Shown: positions 15,746-24,670, counted from the first letter of the stretch. The stretch is DNA of 64,000 bases from Pseudoduganella namucuonensis (GCF_900116645.1 NZ_FPBO01000004.1:1-64000), one strand, 5' to 3'. The notes: generated by a model from the letters alone, not told the origin. Numbers and translations are program-made.

Positions 15746-16326
15746 ACCCTCCCATCGAAATCGTGCTCAGCTGGAGCGACTGGGCCGGCCTGTTCGCGCA
15801 CTACATGCTGCTGTCGCTGATGTCGGTGGGCGGCGCCATTTCCACCACGGCCGAGATGCACCGCTACCTGGTCGAGCAGCACCAGTGGCTGACGCCGGCG
15901 CAGTTCAACGACGCGATCGCCATCGCGCAGGCGGCGCCGGGACCCAATGTGCTGTTCGTGGCGCTGATGGGATGGAACGTGGGCCTGAACGCGGGCAGCT
16001 ACGCCGCCGCCGTGCTGGGCGTGCTGGTGACGATGACGGGCATCATGATCCCCAGCACCACCCTCACCTACATGGCCGCGCAATGGATGCACCGCAACCG
16101 CCAATTGCGCGCGGTGCGGGCTTTCAAGCAGGGCATGGCGCCGGTGGTGGTGGGGCTGCTGGTGGCGACCGGCATCATCCTGGCCACCGCCAACGCGCAC
16201 ACGGCGCGGGACTGGCCGCTGTGGGCGCTGGCCGCCGCGGCCGGCGTGGTCGTGTGGCGCACGCGGCTGCACATGCTGTGGCTGCTCGCGGCCGGCGGCG
16301 CGCTGGGCTGGTTCCAGCTGGTCTAG
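15742..16326 (+). CDS. chrA: Chromate transporter, second half protein (ChrA-type)
   Basis: A 194-residue membrane protein with the same CHR signatures as its partner: MSVGGAISTTAEM (about 24-36) and APGPNVLFVALMG (about 68-80), then hydrophobic segments up to GGALGWFQLV. It starts at the ATG at 15742-15744 inside the partner's stop. The end overlaps the convergent DoxX gene by four bases. The two genes together equal one full-length ChrA and presumably assemble into an antiparallel pair. Confidence 0.85.
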   Translation: MNPPIEIVLSWSDWAGLFAHYMLLSLMSVGGAISTTAEMHRYLVEQHQWLTPAQFNDAIAIAQAAPGPNVLFVALMGWNVGLNAGSYAAAVLGVLVTMTGIMIPSTTLTYMAAQWMHRNRQLRAVRAFKQGMAPVVVGLLVATGIILATANAHTARDWPLWALAAAAGVVVWRTRLHMLWLLAAGGALGWFQLV

Positions 16327-16727
16327 AGCCGCGCGTCGAGCGAGTAGCGCCCCGCCCCGGACAGGGCGATGGTGCCGAACACGATCAGCAGCAACCAGCC
16401 GAACTGCCCCTCCGCCACGCTCCAGCCGGGATGCACGAGGAACATCGACACGCCCAGCAGGAACACGACGGGCAGCGCCGCCAGCCGCGTCAGCAGTCCC
16501 AGGGCGATCAGCAGCGGACACGCCACCTCGGCCAGCAGCGCGCACCACAGCGTGACGGCGCGCCCCATGCCCAGCGGATCGTCGATGCGCAGCAGCTCCT
16601 CCTGGTAGTGCGCGATCTTGGGCAGACCGTGCACCCACAGCAGTAGCAGCGCCCCCGCCACGCGGGCGAACAGCAGGCCGATGTCCGGCGTGGACGGCCC
16701 GCTCAGCTTGCGCAGCAGTCCCCTCAT
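16323..16727 (-). CDS. DoxX-family membrane protein
   Basis: A 134-residue protein with four hydrophobic helices and DoxX-type features: LFARVAGALLLLWVHGLPKI (about 19-38), a middle pair around LLAEVACPLLIALGLLTR, and GQFGWLLLIVFGTIAL near the end. The ATG at 16725-16727 overlaps the amidohydrolase stop (ATGA). Function in the family is poorly defined (some members act with thiol redox proteins). The operon link with an amidohydrolase gives no clear clue. Confidence 0.8.
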   Translation of the reverse strand: MRGLLRKLSGPSTPDIGLLFARVAGALLLLWVHGLPKIAHYQEELLRIDDPLGMGRAVTLWCALLAEVACPLLIALGLLTRLAALPVVFLLGVSMFLVHPGWSVAEGQFGWLLLIVFGTIALSGAGRYSLDARL

Positions 16728-18511
16728 TTGTTCTGGTATCCGCCGTAGTGCTTCACGGGGCTCCAGTCCGGCGCGATGTCCGGCGCGGGCTGGACCAGTT
16801 GCGGGAACTCCTGGCCCGCGTAGACCACCTTGCCGTTCACGATGGTCAGGCTGCTTTCCAGGTTCTTGATCTGCTCGGCGGGTATGGAGAAGTAGTCCCG
16901 CGGCAGCACCACCAGGTCGGCGTACTGGCCCTTGGCGATCACGCCCTTCAGCTTTTCCTCGCCGCTCATCCACGCGCTGCCGGACGTCATCAGCTTCAGC
17001 GCCTCGTAGCGGCTCAGCACGTCTTTGGGCTGCCACAGGCTCAGGCCGCCGGCGGTCTTGCCCGTCACCGCCCAGTACAGCGACGGCCACGGCCCGTAGC
17101 TGCTCACGCGGGTGCCGTCCGTGCCCAGGCCCACCGGCACCTTCATGTCCAGCATCTTGCGGATGGGCGGCATCTGGCGCGTCTGCGCGCCGTACTGCTT
17201 CCAGTAATGCTCGCCCTGGAAGTACATGCGGTCCTGCACCGCGATGCCGCCGCCCAGCGCCTTCACGCGGGCCAGCTGCGCGTCGGTGATGGTCTCGGCG
17301 TGGTCGAAGAACCAGCGCAGGCCCTTCAGCGGCACTTCCTTGTTCACCTTCTCGATCACCGCCAGGTCGCGGTCGATGGACTCGCCATAGGTGGCGTGGA
17401 TGCGGAACGGCCAGCGGTTCTTGACCAGCAGCCGCAGCACGGCCTCCAGCTCGCCCTCCATGTGCGCCGGCATGTCCGGACGCGGCTCCAGGAAGTTCTC
17501 GAAGTCGGCCGCGCTCCACACCAGGTTCTCGCCCGCGCCCTCGGTGGTGTAGCCGTTGGCGTAGAACATGTGCTGGTTGGCGTCCGGCTTGGTCAGCGTC
17601 AGCCAGCGCTGGTAGTCCTCCAGTTCCTTGCCGGGCTTTTGCGCGAACAGGTAGTAGGACGTGCGCACGGTGAGCTTGCCGTCCTTGGCCAGCTCCACGG
17701 TCACGCCGTAATCGTCGGGGAAGTTCTGGCCGCCGCCGCCGGCGTCGATCGCGCTGGTCACGCCCAGGCGGTTCAGTTCGCGGTAGTAGTGCAGCGTGGA
17801 ATTGACCTGCTGCTCGCGCGGCAGCACATTGGTCTTGGCCAGCGTGGTGTACAGGATCAGCGCGTTCGGCTTGGCGATCAGCTTGCCGGTGGGCTTGCCG
17901 TCCGCGTCCAGCTCCACCACGCCGTCCTTGAACTTGGTGTCCCTGGTGTAGCCCAGCGTCTGCACGCCCTTCTGGTTCAGGAAGCCCAGGCCGTACAGGT
18001 AGAGCAGGAAGACCGGCTTGTCCGGCACCGCCGCGTTGATTTCCTCCAGCGTCGGCAGGCGCTTCTCCTCGAACTGGAATTCGTTCCAGCCGCCCACGAC
18101 CTTGATCCACGCGCCCTCCGGCGTGCGGGCGGCCTGCTCCTTCAGCATCTCCAGCGCGCGCTTGAGCGACGTCACGCCGTCCCAGCGCAGCTCGGCGTTG
18201 TAGTTCAAGCCCTCGCGGATCACGTGGATGTGCGAGTCGTTCAAGCCGGGAATGACGGTGCGGCCGCCGGCGTCGATCAATTGCGTTTGGGGGGATTTAA
18301 GCTTGAGCACCTGGGCGTTGCTGCCCACGGCCTCGATCTTGCCGTCCTTCATGGCCACCGCCTGGGCGTACGCGCCCTCGCGGGTCATGGTGGCGATCTT
18401 GCCGTTGGTGATGATGAGGTCGGCCGCCGCCTGCGCGGCGGGGACGGCGGAAACTATGCCGGCTGCGAACAAAGCCGCAGGCAGCACCAGCCTGGTGAAA
18501 ACCGGAGTCAT
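16724..18511 (-). CDS. Exported amidohydrolase (YtcJ-like, Amidohydro_3)
   Basis: A 595-residue metal-dependent hydrolase. A signal peptide ends near AQAAADL (about 27-31). The fold starts with IITNGKIATM and VIPGLNDSHIHV, which carries the HxH metal motif (about 94-96). Later metal-site candidates are RIHATYGE, FDHAETI and GLGTDGTR. C-terminal GQYADLVVL is the usual returning beta-sandwich strand. YtcJ relatives hydrolyse amides or formamides in various compounds; the substrate here is unknown. The stop is coupled to the DoxX gene. Confidence 0.85.
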   Translation of the reverse strand: MTPVFTRLVLPAALFAAGIVSAVPAAQAAADLIITNGKIATMTREGAYAQAVAMKDGKIEAVGSNAQVLKLKSPQTQLIDAGGRTVIPGLNDSHIHVIREGLNYNAELRWDGVTSLKRALEMLKEQAARTPEGAWIKVVGGWNEFQFEEKRLPTLEEINAAVPDKPVFLLYLYGLGFLNQKGVQTLGYTRDTKFKDGVVELDADGKPTGKLIAKPNALILYTTLAKTNVLPREQQVNSTLHYYRELNRLGVTSAIDAGGGGQNFPDDYGVTVELAKDGKLTVRTSYYLFAQKPGKELEDYQRWLTLTKPDANQHMFYANGYTTEGAGENLVWSAADFENFLEPRPDMPAHMEGELEAVLRLLVKNRWPFRIHATYGESIDRDLAVIEKVNKEVPLKGLRWFFDHAETITDAQLARVKALGGGIAVQDRMYFQGEHYWKQYGAQTRQMPPIRKMLDMKVPVGLGTDGTRVSSYGPWPSLYWAVTGKTAGGLSLWQPKDVLSRYEALKLMTSGSAWMSGEEKLKGVIAKGQYADLVVLPRDYFSIPAEQIKNLESSLTIVNGKVVYAGQEFPQLVQPAPDIAPDWSPVKHYGGYQNK

Positions 18512-18581
18512 GTTGTAATCCTAAAATTGAAGACACATCAAAAACGGCGGCCGGCCGGCGCTGCTTGCTACTGCTTGCTAC

Positions 18582-19148
18582 TTATTCCTTGATCGATTCC
18601 ACCGCGAAGGTCAGCGTCACCTCGTCGCCCACGTTGGGGGCGTACTTGCCGGCGTTGAAGTCCGAGCGCAGGATCTTGGCCACGGCGTTGGCGCCGCAGG
18701 CTTCCTTCTTCAGCATCGGGTGCGGCATGCACTTGAACGAGGTCACGGTCAGGGTGACGGGCTTGGTCACGCCCTTGATGGTCAGGTTGCCGTCCACCGA
18801 CGCCAGCGCGTCGCCATTGAAGTTCAGCTTGGTCGACTTGTAGGTGATGGTCGGGTATTTGGCCGTGTCCAGGAAGTCGGCGCCCTGGATGTGGTTGTTG
18901 AAGGTGGCGTAACCGGTGTTGACGGACTTGGCGTCGATGGTCACGTCGACCGATCCGGTCTTGGCCGCCTTGTCGATGACGATCTTGCCGGTGGTGGTGT
19001 CGAAGCGGCTCAGCTGGGTCGAGAAGCCGAAGTGGCTGTACTCGAAGCGCGGGAAGGTGTGCGTGCCGTCGATCACATAGGTCTCGGGCGCGGCGGCGGC
19101 GGACAGGGAAACACCAGCGGCGATCAACAGGGCGAGGATTTTTTTCAT
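18582..19148 (-). CDS. YceI-family periplasmic lipid-binding-like protein
   Basis: A 188-residue secreted beta-barrel-type protein. It has a signal peptide MKKILALLIAAGVSLSAAAA, then YVIDGTHTFPRFEYSHFGFS, the DVTIDAKSVNTGY segment and GNLTIKGVTKPVTL, all typical of YceI proteins, which bind polyisoprenoids such as ubiquinone precursors. GGAG lies eight bases upstream of the chosen ATG; three extra upstream codons are possible but not favoured. It has Cys residues in FKCMPHP and KEACGAN that may form a disulfide. Confidence 0.9.
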   Translation of the reverse strand: MKKILALLIAAGVSLSAAAAPETYVIDGTHTFPRFEYSHFGFSTQLSRFDTTTGKIVIDKAAKTGSVDVTIDAKSVNTGYATFNNHIQGADFLDTAKYPTITYKSTKLNFNGDALASVDGNLTIKGVTKPVTLTVTSFKCMPHPMLKKEACGANAVAKILRSDFNAGKYAPNVGDEVTLTFAVESIKE

Positions 19149-19360
19149 CGGTAACACTCCAGTCAGGTAACGGTTATCAGGACACTGCGAATGAAGCGAT
19201 TATGCGGTCGCACAATTCGATTGTAAAACGGAAAATATGCCGCCTTACTATCGATAAAATCGATCATGCACAAGACTGAAGCAATGACGGGACAGAGTGT
19301 ACCGAAGCGCGCGCCGTCCAGCCATCTGCCAAAGGGCTGGGACGGAGCAGCCACCTAGGC

Positions 19361-20002
19361 CTAGGCGTGGGCCAGCGCGGGGGTGTAGGGCGGGTCCTGC
19401 AGGGTGCGGGCGGGGACCGTCCGCGGCGCGATGGCGGGCGCGGGCCGCTCGGGACTTTCAGGCCGCTCGCGCCGCGCGGCGGCCAGCGCTGCCGTCAGCT
19501 CGCCCAGGCCGGCCGTCACCTTGGCGGCCACGGGCGGGGCCAGGGCCAGGCCGAGGTCGCTGTGCCATTCAAGCTGCTGCGAGGTCGCGTAGATGCTGGT
19601 GAGCACCTGGCGCACGCTCAGGGCCTGCAGCACGGGGCGCAGCGCGTAGTCCAGCGCCAGCATGTGCGACTGCGTGCCGCCGGTGGCGATCGGCAGCACG
19701 ATCTTGCCGGCCAGTCCCTCCCGCGGCAGCAGGTCGAGGAAGGCCTTCAGCACGCCGGAATAGGAGGCCTTGTAGACGGGCGTGGCGATCACGATGGCCT
19801 CGGCCTCGGCCACCGCCTCGATGGCGCGGCGGATGGCCGAATCGCCGGTGTCGCCGTGCAGCAGCGCGCGCGGCGGCAGGTCGCGCACGTGCAGGCGGTG
19901 GTAGCGCTGCCCCTGCGCCGCCAGGCGGTCGCCGATGTGCAGCAGCAATCGGCTGGAGCTGGATGGGAGTGATGGGCTGCCGCCCAGTAGCAGGATACTC
20001 AT
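19361..20002 (-). CDS. ssuE: NADPH-dependent FMN reductase, SsuE-like
   Basis: A 213-residue flavodoxin-fold reductase. The FMN-binding start is ILLLGGSPSLPSSSSRLL (about 3-20), then VIATPVYKASYSGVLKAFLDLL (about 73-94), IATGGTQSHMLALDYALRPVL and a conserved LTSIYATSQQL. SsuE supplies reduced flavin to alkanesulfonate monooxygenase, but no ssuD or transport genes are in the window. A proline-rich tail of about 25 residues extends beyond the usual family end. A half-operator GATATGCGGAATC lies about 80 bp upstream, matching the palindrome upstream of the serine acetyltransferase. Confidence 0.8.
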   Translation of the reverse strand: MSILLLGGSPSLPSSSSRLLLHIGDRLAAQGQRYHRLHVRDLPPRALLHGDTGDSAIRRAIEAVAEAEAIVIATPVYKASYSGVLKAFLDLLPREGLAGKIVLPIATGGTQSHMLALDYALRPVLQALSVRQVLTSIYATSQQLEWHSDLGLALAPPVAAKVTAGLGELTAALAAARRERPESPERPAPAIAPRTVPARTLQDPPYTPALAHA

Positions 20003-20082
20003 GTCGCCTCTTCCATGATCTGATGTCGATGGACACAGATTACGGAGGACGCGCGTCAAGTAAAACGAATAGTTTCGCGCAT

Positions 20083-20096
20083 CGATATGCGGAATC
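20083..20096. promoter_or_regulatory. Operator-like half site upstream of ssuE
   Basis: CGATATGCGGAATC matches the left arm and spacer of the palindrome at 21078-21100. It is about 80 bp upstream of the SsuE start. It suggests co-regulation by a LysR-type sulfur regulator. Confidence 0.4.
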
Positions 20097-20114
20097 CGAG
20101 GCCTGCCGCGCGCC

Positions 20115-21044
20115 TCACCGGCAGTCGTTGCGCATCTGGGCCTGCGCCACGTTGCTGTTCGGCGGCACGCTTTGCGTGAGCCACACGTTGCCGCCGATGG
20201 TGGAACCGGCGCCGATGGTGATGCGGCCCAGGATGGTGGCGCCGGCGTAGATGACGACGTCGTCCTCCACGATGGGATGGCGCGGCGTGCCCTTGATCAG
20301 CGCGCCGCTGGCGTCGGCCGGGAAGCGCTTGGCGCCCAGCGTGACCTGCTGGTACAGGCGCACGCCCTGCCCCAGGATCGCCGTCTCGCCGATCACCACG
20401 CCGGTGCCGTGGTCGATGAAGAAGCTGGCGCCGATCTGCGCCGCCGGGTGGATGTCCACGCCCGTCTTGGAATGGGCGATGTCGCAGATCAGGCGCGCGA
20501 TGAAGGGCGATCCCAGCTTGTGCAGCAGGTGCGCCAGCCGGTAGTGCAGGATGGCGATGGTGCCCGGATAGCACAACATGATCTCGGCGATCGAGGTGGC
20601 GGCCGGGTCGCCCGCGAACGCGGCGTGCACGTCCGACACCAGCAGCGCGCGCACCTCCGGCAGGCCGGCGGCGAACGCGCGCGTGATGTGGTGGGCGCGC
20701 TCGGTGAGCGAGTCCTCGCACATGGCGTCGCACTCGGTGGAGAACTGCAGCCCGCGCCGCACCTGCTCGGTGAGGCGGTTCAGCGTGGTGTTCAGCGTGT
20801 CGCCGACGAAGTAGTCGATGCTTTCGTCGGTCAGGTTGGGCCGCCCGTAATGGGTGGGGAACAGCACCGCCGACAGGCCGTTGACGATGGTGGTCAGCGC
20901 CTCGCGCGACGGCAGTTCGCGCACCCGGCCCTGGTGGCGGATGTTGTGCGTGGCTTCGCGCGACACGCGCAACTGTTCTATCACAGGCCCCAGGTTCCAG
21001 TGCGATGGCCGCACGGCGGTGCCGTCAAAGGTATCGATAGTCAT
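20115..21044 (-). CDS. cysE: Serine O-acetyltransferase (EpsC-type)
   Basis: A 309-residue protein. The N-terminal half is helical (LPSREALTTIVNGL and the LSAVLFPTHYGRP segment), characteristic of EpsC-type enzymes. The C-terminal half is a left-handed beta helix of hexapeptide repeats (DIHPAAQIGASFFIDHGTGVV, GETAILGQGVRLY, VIYAGATILGRITIGAG) with the catalytic His in FIDHGTG. It makes O-acetylserine for cysteine synthesis. I start at the ATG 21042-21044 (MTIDTF); the frame is open further upstream. The neighbour is SsuE, so this is a small sulfur locus. Confidence 0.85.
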   Translation of the reverse strand: MTIDTFDGTAVRPSHWNLGPVIEQLRVSREATHNIRHQGRVRELPSREALTTIVNGLSAVLFPTHYGRPNLTDESIDYFVGDTLNTTLNRLTEQVRRGLQFSTECDAMCEDSLTERAHHITRAFAAGLPEVRALLVSDVHAAFAGDPAATSIAEIMLCYPGTIAILHYRLAHLLHKLGSPFIARLICDIAHSKTGVDIHPAAQIGASFFIDHGTGVVIGETAILGQGVRLYQQVTLGAKRFPADASGALIKGTPRHPIVEDDVVIYAGATILGRITIGAGSTIGGNVWLTQSVPPNSNVAQAQMRNDCR

Positions 21045-21077
21045 GGTATTCACAATAAAAACAAGGAGTGGTTCGCC

Positions 21078-21100
21078 CGATATGCGGATTCTGCATATCG
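21078..21100. promoter_or_regulatory. Palindromic operator upstream of serine acetyltransferase
   Basis: CGATATGC and GCATATCG form a perfect 8-bp inverted repeat around GGATTCT. It lies 34 bp upstream of the acetyltransferase ATG and 79 bp upstream of the divergent efflux gene. The layout suits a LysR-type regulator. Confidence 0.55.
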
Positions 21101-21178
21101 ACATGCCGCCATCGACGCTCAACAGCGCAGGGGCGGCGGCTGGCGTAAAATGTCGCTCTAAATAACAATACCGCATTC

Positions 21179-22354
21179 ATGAATATTCTGCTGACATTGC
21201 TGTTGGCCGGCCTGACGATGGTCGGCCCGCTTGCCATCGACACCTACCTGCCGTCCTTCCCCGCCATCGCGCAGACCTTCGACGCCAGCCCCATCGCCAT
21301 CCAGCAGACCCTCAGCCTGTTCCTGTTCTGCTTCGCTTTCATGATGCTGTTCTACGGGACCTTGTCCGACTCCTTCGGCCGCCGTCCCGTGATCCTGTGG
21401 TCGCTGGTGCTGTACATCGCGGCCTCGGTGGGCGCGGCGATGGCGCCCTCGTTCGGCGTGCTGCTGGCCTGCCGGGTGCTGCAAGGCCTGTCGGCCGGCG
21501 CCGGCTCCGTGGTGGGCCGCGCGATCGTGCAGGACCGCTTCAGCGGCGCCGAGGCGCAGCGGATTTTATCGCATGTGATGATGGTGTTCGGCCTGGCGCC
21601 CGCCATCGCGCCCATCCTGGGCGGCTGGCTGCAGGTGTCGCTGGGCTGGCGTTCGATCTTCTGGTTCCTGACCGCCTTCGGCGCGCTGATGTTCGCCTTC
21701 GTCTGGCGCGCGCTGCCCGAAAGCCTGCCGGCCAGGGAGCGCCACCCCTTCCACTTCGGCGTCATCGCGGCCAATTACTGGAAGGTGCTGTGCCACCGCC
21801 AGTTCCTGCTGCTGTCGGTGGCGGTGGGCATGGCCTTCGGCGGCTTCGCGCTGTACATCGGCTCGGCCGCCTACTTCGTCATGCACATCCTGCGCCTGCC
21901 GGAGACGGCGTTCGCGTGGCTGTTCATTCCCCTCATCAGCGGCATGGTGATCGGTTCCGGGCTGGCGTCCAAATTCGCCCACCGCTACACGCAGCGCGCG
22001 CAGATCTGGATCAGCTACGCGCTGATGGGCGTGGCGGCGGCGGTCAACGTGGCCTACAACCACTTCTTCGCGGCCGAGGTGCCGTGGGCGGTGCTGCCGC
22101 TGTTCCTGTATTCGTTCGCGCTGGCCATCTCGATGCCGCCGATGACGCTGATCGCGCTCAACCACTTCCCCCACAACAGCGGGCTGGCCTCGTCGATGCA
22201 GTCCTTCATCCAGATGATCCTGTTCGCGCTGGTGTCCGGCCTGGTGGCGCCGCTGCTGTTCGACAGCGCCTACAAGCTGGCCTGCGGCGTCGCGGTGTGC
22301 CTGCTGGCCAGCCTGCTGGCGTGGGTGGCGGCCCAGCAAGGCGAGCACATCTGA
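21179..22354 (+). CDS. Bcr/CflA-family multidrug efflux MFS transporter
   Basis: A 391-residue protein with 12 predicted membrane helices. Family signatures are PLAIDTYLPSFPAIA (about 18-32), the loop 2-3 motif GTLSDSFGRRPV (about 60-71), and RVLQGLSAGAGSVVGRAIVQD (about 98-118), typical of Bcr/CflA drug:proton antiporters. It diverges from the serine acetyltransferase, so the palindrome at 21078 may act on both. Confidence 0.9.
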   Translation: MNILLTLLLAGLTMVGPLAIDTYLPSFPAIAQTFDASPIAIQQTLSLFLFCFAFMMLFYGTLSDSFGRRPVILWSLVLYIAASVGAAMAPSFGVLLACRVLQGLSAGAGSVVGRAIVQDRFSGAEAQRILSHVMMVFGLAPAIAPILGGWLQVSLGWRSIFWFLTAFGALMFAFVWRALPESLPARERHPFHFGVIAANYWKVLCHRQFLLLSVAVGMAFGGFALYIGSAAYFVMHILRLPETAFAWLFIPLISGMVIGSGLASKFAHRYTQRAQIWISYALMGVAAAVNVAYNHFFAAEVPWAVLPLFLYSFALAISMPPMTLIALNHFPHNSGLASSMQSFIQMILFALVSGLVAPLLFDSAYKLACGVAVCLLASLLAWVAAQQGEHI

Positions 22355-22376
22355 GCCGGCGGGAGCGGAACAGGCG

Positions 22377-22628
22377 TCAGGGCCAGGGCGCGGGCGTCAC
22401 TTCCTCGTATTGCGGACCGCCCTGCTCCGGTTCCGGCGCGTCCGCCGCCGGCACGCGCTGGGCGCGCGGCAGGCCCAGCGCCAGGATTTCCTTGCGCGCC
22501 TCGACAAAGTCCGAGGTCGACAGCGGCTTGTCCCGGTCCGGCCAGTTGGCGATGGCCCAGTCCTGCACCGCCTCGAAACGGCGCCATACCTCGTTGATGA
22601 AATCCCGCCTTTGCTGTTCGTCTGGCAT
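22377..22628 (-). CDS. Hypothetical conserved small protein
   Basis: An 83-residue soluble protein starting MPDEQQRRDFINEVWRRF. The N-terminal half is helical and aromatic-rich (WAIANWPDRDKP); the C-terminus is proline-rich and disordered (GPQYEEVTPAPWP). No family is recognised. It is convergent with the efflux gene. Codon use is like the chromosome, which supports coding. Confidence 0.6.
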   Translation of the reverse strand: MPDEQQRRDFINEVWRRFEAVQDWAIANWPDRDKPLSTSDFVEARKEILALGLPRAQRVPAADAPEPEQGGPQYEEVTPAPWP

Positions 22629-22681
22629 CGCTGCTCTCCGGTTGCGTGGTTAGGCGAAAGTGTACGCCGCCGCCGTCTTTC

Positions 22682-23329
22682 TCAGCGCACAGCACGGATG
22701 CGGTAGACGCAGCGCCGCCCGCCCGACAGCAGGTGCTCGGCGCGCTCGACCTCGCAATCCTCGCCCAGCACGCTCTGGAACACCCGCAGCTCCGAACGGC
22801 AGAAGTTCTGGCAGCTGGTGGCGGCCGCGCAGATCGGGCAGTGGTTCTCGATCAGCAGCACGCTGCCGTCGGGCTGGAGCTCGGCCTCGGCCATGTAGCC
22901 CTCGGCGTCGCGCGCGCCCACCAGCGCCTCCACCCGGGTTTGCAGGTGCGGGCCCAGGTCCGCCCGCCCCGCCACCGCCTCGTCCACGACGCGCCGGTAG
23001 GCCGCCTCGCTCTCGGCCTCGCGCGCGGCGATCAGCTTGTCCATGCCCTCCTCGCCGAACAGGGCGCGCACCTGGGTGATCATCTGCAGCGTGAGGTCGG
23101 CGTGGCGGTCCGGGAAGCGCGCGTGGCCCGCATCCGTCAGGCGCCAGCGGCGCGAGGGGCGGCCCACCTTGTCCGCCACGTCCTCGAAACCCACCAGGCC
23201 GCGCTCCTGCGCCGCCTCCAGCTGGCGCCGCGCGCCCATCGAGGTCAGGTCCAGGCGCTCGGCCAATTGCTGCGCGGTCTGCGCGCCGCGGGTTTTCAGC
23301 AGATACAGTATGTGGTCGGCGGTGTTCAT
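22682..23329 (-). CDS. HTH regulator with C-terminal cysteine cluster (ArsR/SufR-like)
   Basis: A 215-residue regulator. The N-terminal winged helix (residues about 1-65: ILYLLKTRGAQTAQQLAERL, SMGARRQLEAAQERGLV, then the wing GRPSRRWRLTDAGH) is followed by a helical region. The C-terminal segment NHCPICAAATSCQNFC provides four closely spaced Cys, as in SufR-type Fe-S sensing regulators. The ATG overlaps the MFS stop (ATGA, 23326-23329). The likely operator is the AAGTAAAC inverted repeat upstream of that transporter, so autoregulation is expected. The Fe-S cofactor is inferred. Confidence 0.8.
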   Translation of the reverse strand: MNTADHILYLLKTRGAQTAQQLAERLDLTSMGARRQLEAAQERGLVGFEDVADKVGRPSRRWRLTDAGHARFPDRHADLTLQMITQVRALFGEEGMDKLIAAREAESEAAYRRVVDEAVAGRADLGPHLQTRVEALVGARDAEGYMAEAELQPDGSVLLIENHCPICAAATSCQNFCRSELRVFQSVLGEDCEVERAEHLLSGGRRCVYRIRAVR

Positions 23330-24543
23330 TTTCGCGCTTCGCTCAGGTTCATCGGCGCGGCCATCGGCCGCCATGCCAGCAGCCGCCAGCCGGCCCATGC
23401 GCTCAGGCCCGCCCCCAGCAGCAGGATCAGCCGCGTGTCGATCAAGGTCAGCACCGACCCGGCAAGGGCCATCAGTATATTCGCCAGGCAGAAGGTCGTC
23501 GACAGCAGGCCCATGACGGCACCCATGCCGTGGCCGCTGAAACGCTCGGCGGCCCAGTTCTGCACGGTGGCGTTGTAGTAGGCGTTGGGTATCCCGAACA
23601 GCACGATGCCCGCCATGCCCAGCCACAGGCCGCCCGCCCCCACCAGGCCGACGGCGGCGGCGATGCCGAAGGCGAAGCACGCGGCGCGCCGCAGCGGCGG
23701 CCCGTCGCCGGCGCGGCCGGCGGACAGCGACGCCAGCGTCATCACGCCGCACAGCGCCACGTTGATGGCGGCGATGCCTTGCGTGTCGTAGCCGGCGAAT
23801 TCCACCAGCCACAGGGGATAGTACTCGTAGAAGGCGGTCACGCCGCAGGTCGCCGCCAGCTGCGCCGCGAACAGCGTGCGCAGCTCCCCGTGCCTCAGCA
23901 GGTTGAGCGCATGGCGGTCGCGCGCCACCTGCCACCAGGACGTGGTCAGCGTGGACGGCGCCTCGCCCGGCAAGGCCAGCGCCACCAGCAGCGCCACCGC
24001 CAGCAGCGCGCCGACGGCGATCCAGAACGGCACGGTCACGCCGAAGCCCACGGTCAACCCCGCCAGCAGCGGCCCGGCCAGCCAGCCCAGGTGGAAGGCG
24101 CCGTTCAGCCAGGCGATGGCGCGCAGCCGCAGCGGCCCATCGAGGCGCTCGGCCAGCATGGCGCGCGCCACGGCGCCGTTCCCCTCCAGCAGGCCGGTGG
24201 CGAAGCGCGCCGCCAGGAACAGCGGATACGACTCCAGCAGCATCGCCACCGCCGTCACCGCGTGGCCCAGCGCGGCGCCGCAGGCGGTCAGCAGCAGCAC
24301 GGGGCGGCGGCCGTAGCGGTCCGACATCGGCCCCAGCAGCGCCGAGCCGATCAGCAGGCCTAGCGGGTTGATCATGATCGCCACCCCGAACAGCAGCTTG
24401 GGCGGCAGTCCCATGAACTGGTTCAGGCCGTTGGCCGCGCCGGACGCGAACAGCGGCGGCAGGATTGGGTAAGGCAGCGACGCCCCTATCGTGGACAGGA
24501 GCGCGAGCAGGCAGGCCGCGGCGATCAGGAGCGCGTTCTTCAT
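23326..24543 (-). CDS. MFS transporter co-transcribed with the cysteine-rich regulator
   Basis: A 405-residue protein with 12 predicted helices. The loop 2-3 motif is GPMSDRYGRRPVLL (about 71-84). A second acidic motif LEGNGAVARAMLAER suits drug or metabolite exporters of the MFS_1 type. The chosen start is the ATG at 24541-24543; another ATG three codons upstream is equally possible and neither has a strong ribosome-binding site. It is first in a two-gene operon with its regulator. The substrate cannot be read from the sequence. Confidence 0.85.
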   Translation of the reverse strand: MKNALLIAAACLLALLSTIGASLPYPILPPLFASGAANGLNQFMGLPPKLLFGVAIMINPLGLLIGSALLGPMSDRYGRRPVLLLTACGAALGHAVTAVAMLLESYPLFLAARFATGLLEGNGAVARAMLAERLDGPLRLRAIAWLNGAFHLGWLAGPLLAGLTVGFGVTVPFWIAVGALLAVALLVALALPGEAPSTLTTSWWQVARDRHALNLLRHGELRTLFAAQLAATCGVTAFYEYYPLWLVEFAGYDTQGIAAINVALCGVMTLASLSAGRAGDGPPLRRAACFAFGIAAAVGLVGAGGLWLGMAGIVLFGIPNAYYNATVQNWAAERFSGHGMGAVMGLLSTTFCLANILMALAGSVLTLIDTRLILLLGAGLSAWAGWRLLAWRPMAAPMNLSEARK

Positions 24544-24553
24544 GGCGGTCATT

Positions 24554-24616
24554 AAGTAAACATAATGGTTTAAATATACGCTTACGGCCCAGTTAAGTAA
24601 ACAATTAAGTTTACTT
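24554..24616. promoter_or_regulatory. AAGTAAAC operator array between MFS operon and mdcG
   Basis: AAGTAAAC occurs at 24554-24561 and 24595-24602, and its reverse complement GTTTACTT at 24609-24616. The last two form a perfect inverted repeat with a 6-nt AATTAA spacer. The sites lie in an AT-rich patch covering the promoter of the MFS/regulator operon and the upstream region of mdcG. The co-transcribed HTH regulator is the obvious candidate binder. Confidence 0.65.
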
Positions 24617-24670
24617 ATCCAAGTACGCTCTGTGCTAACCTGATGTCGTGAACAAGCCAGGAGCAGAACA

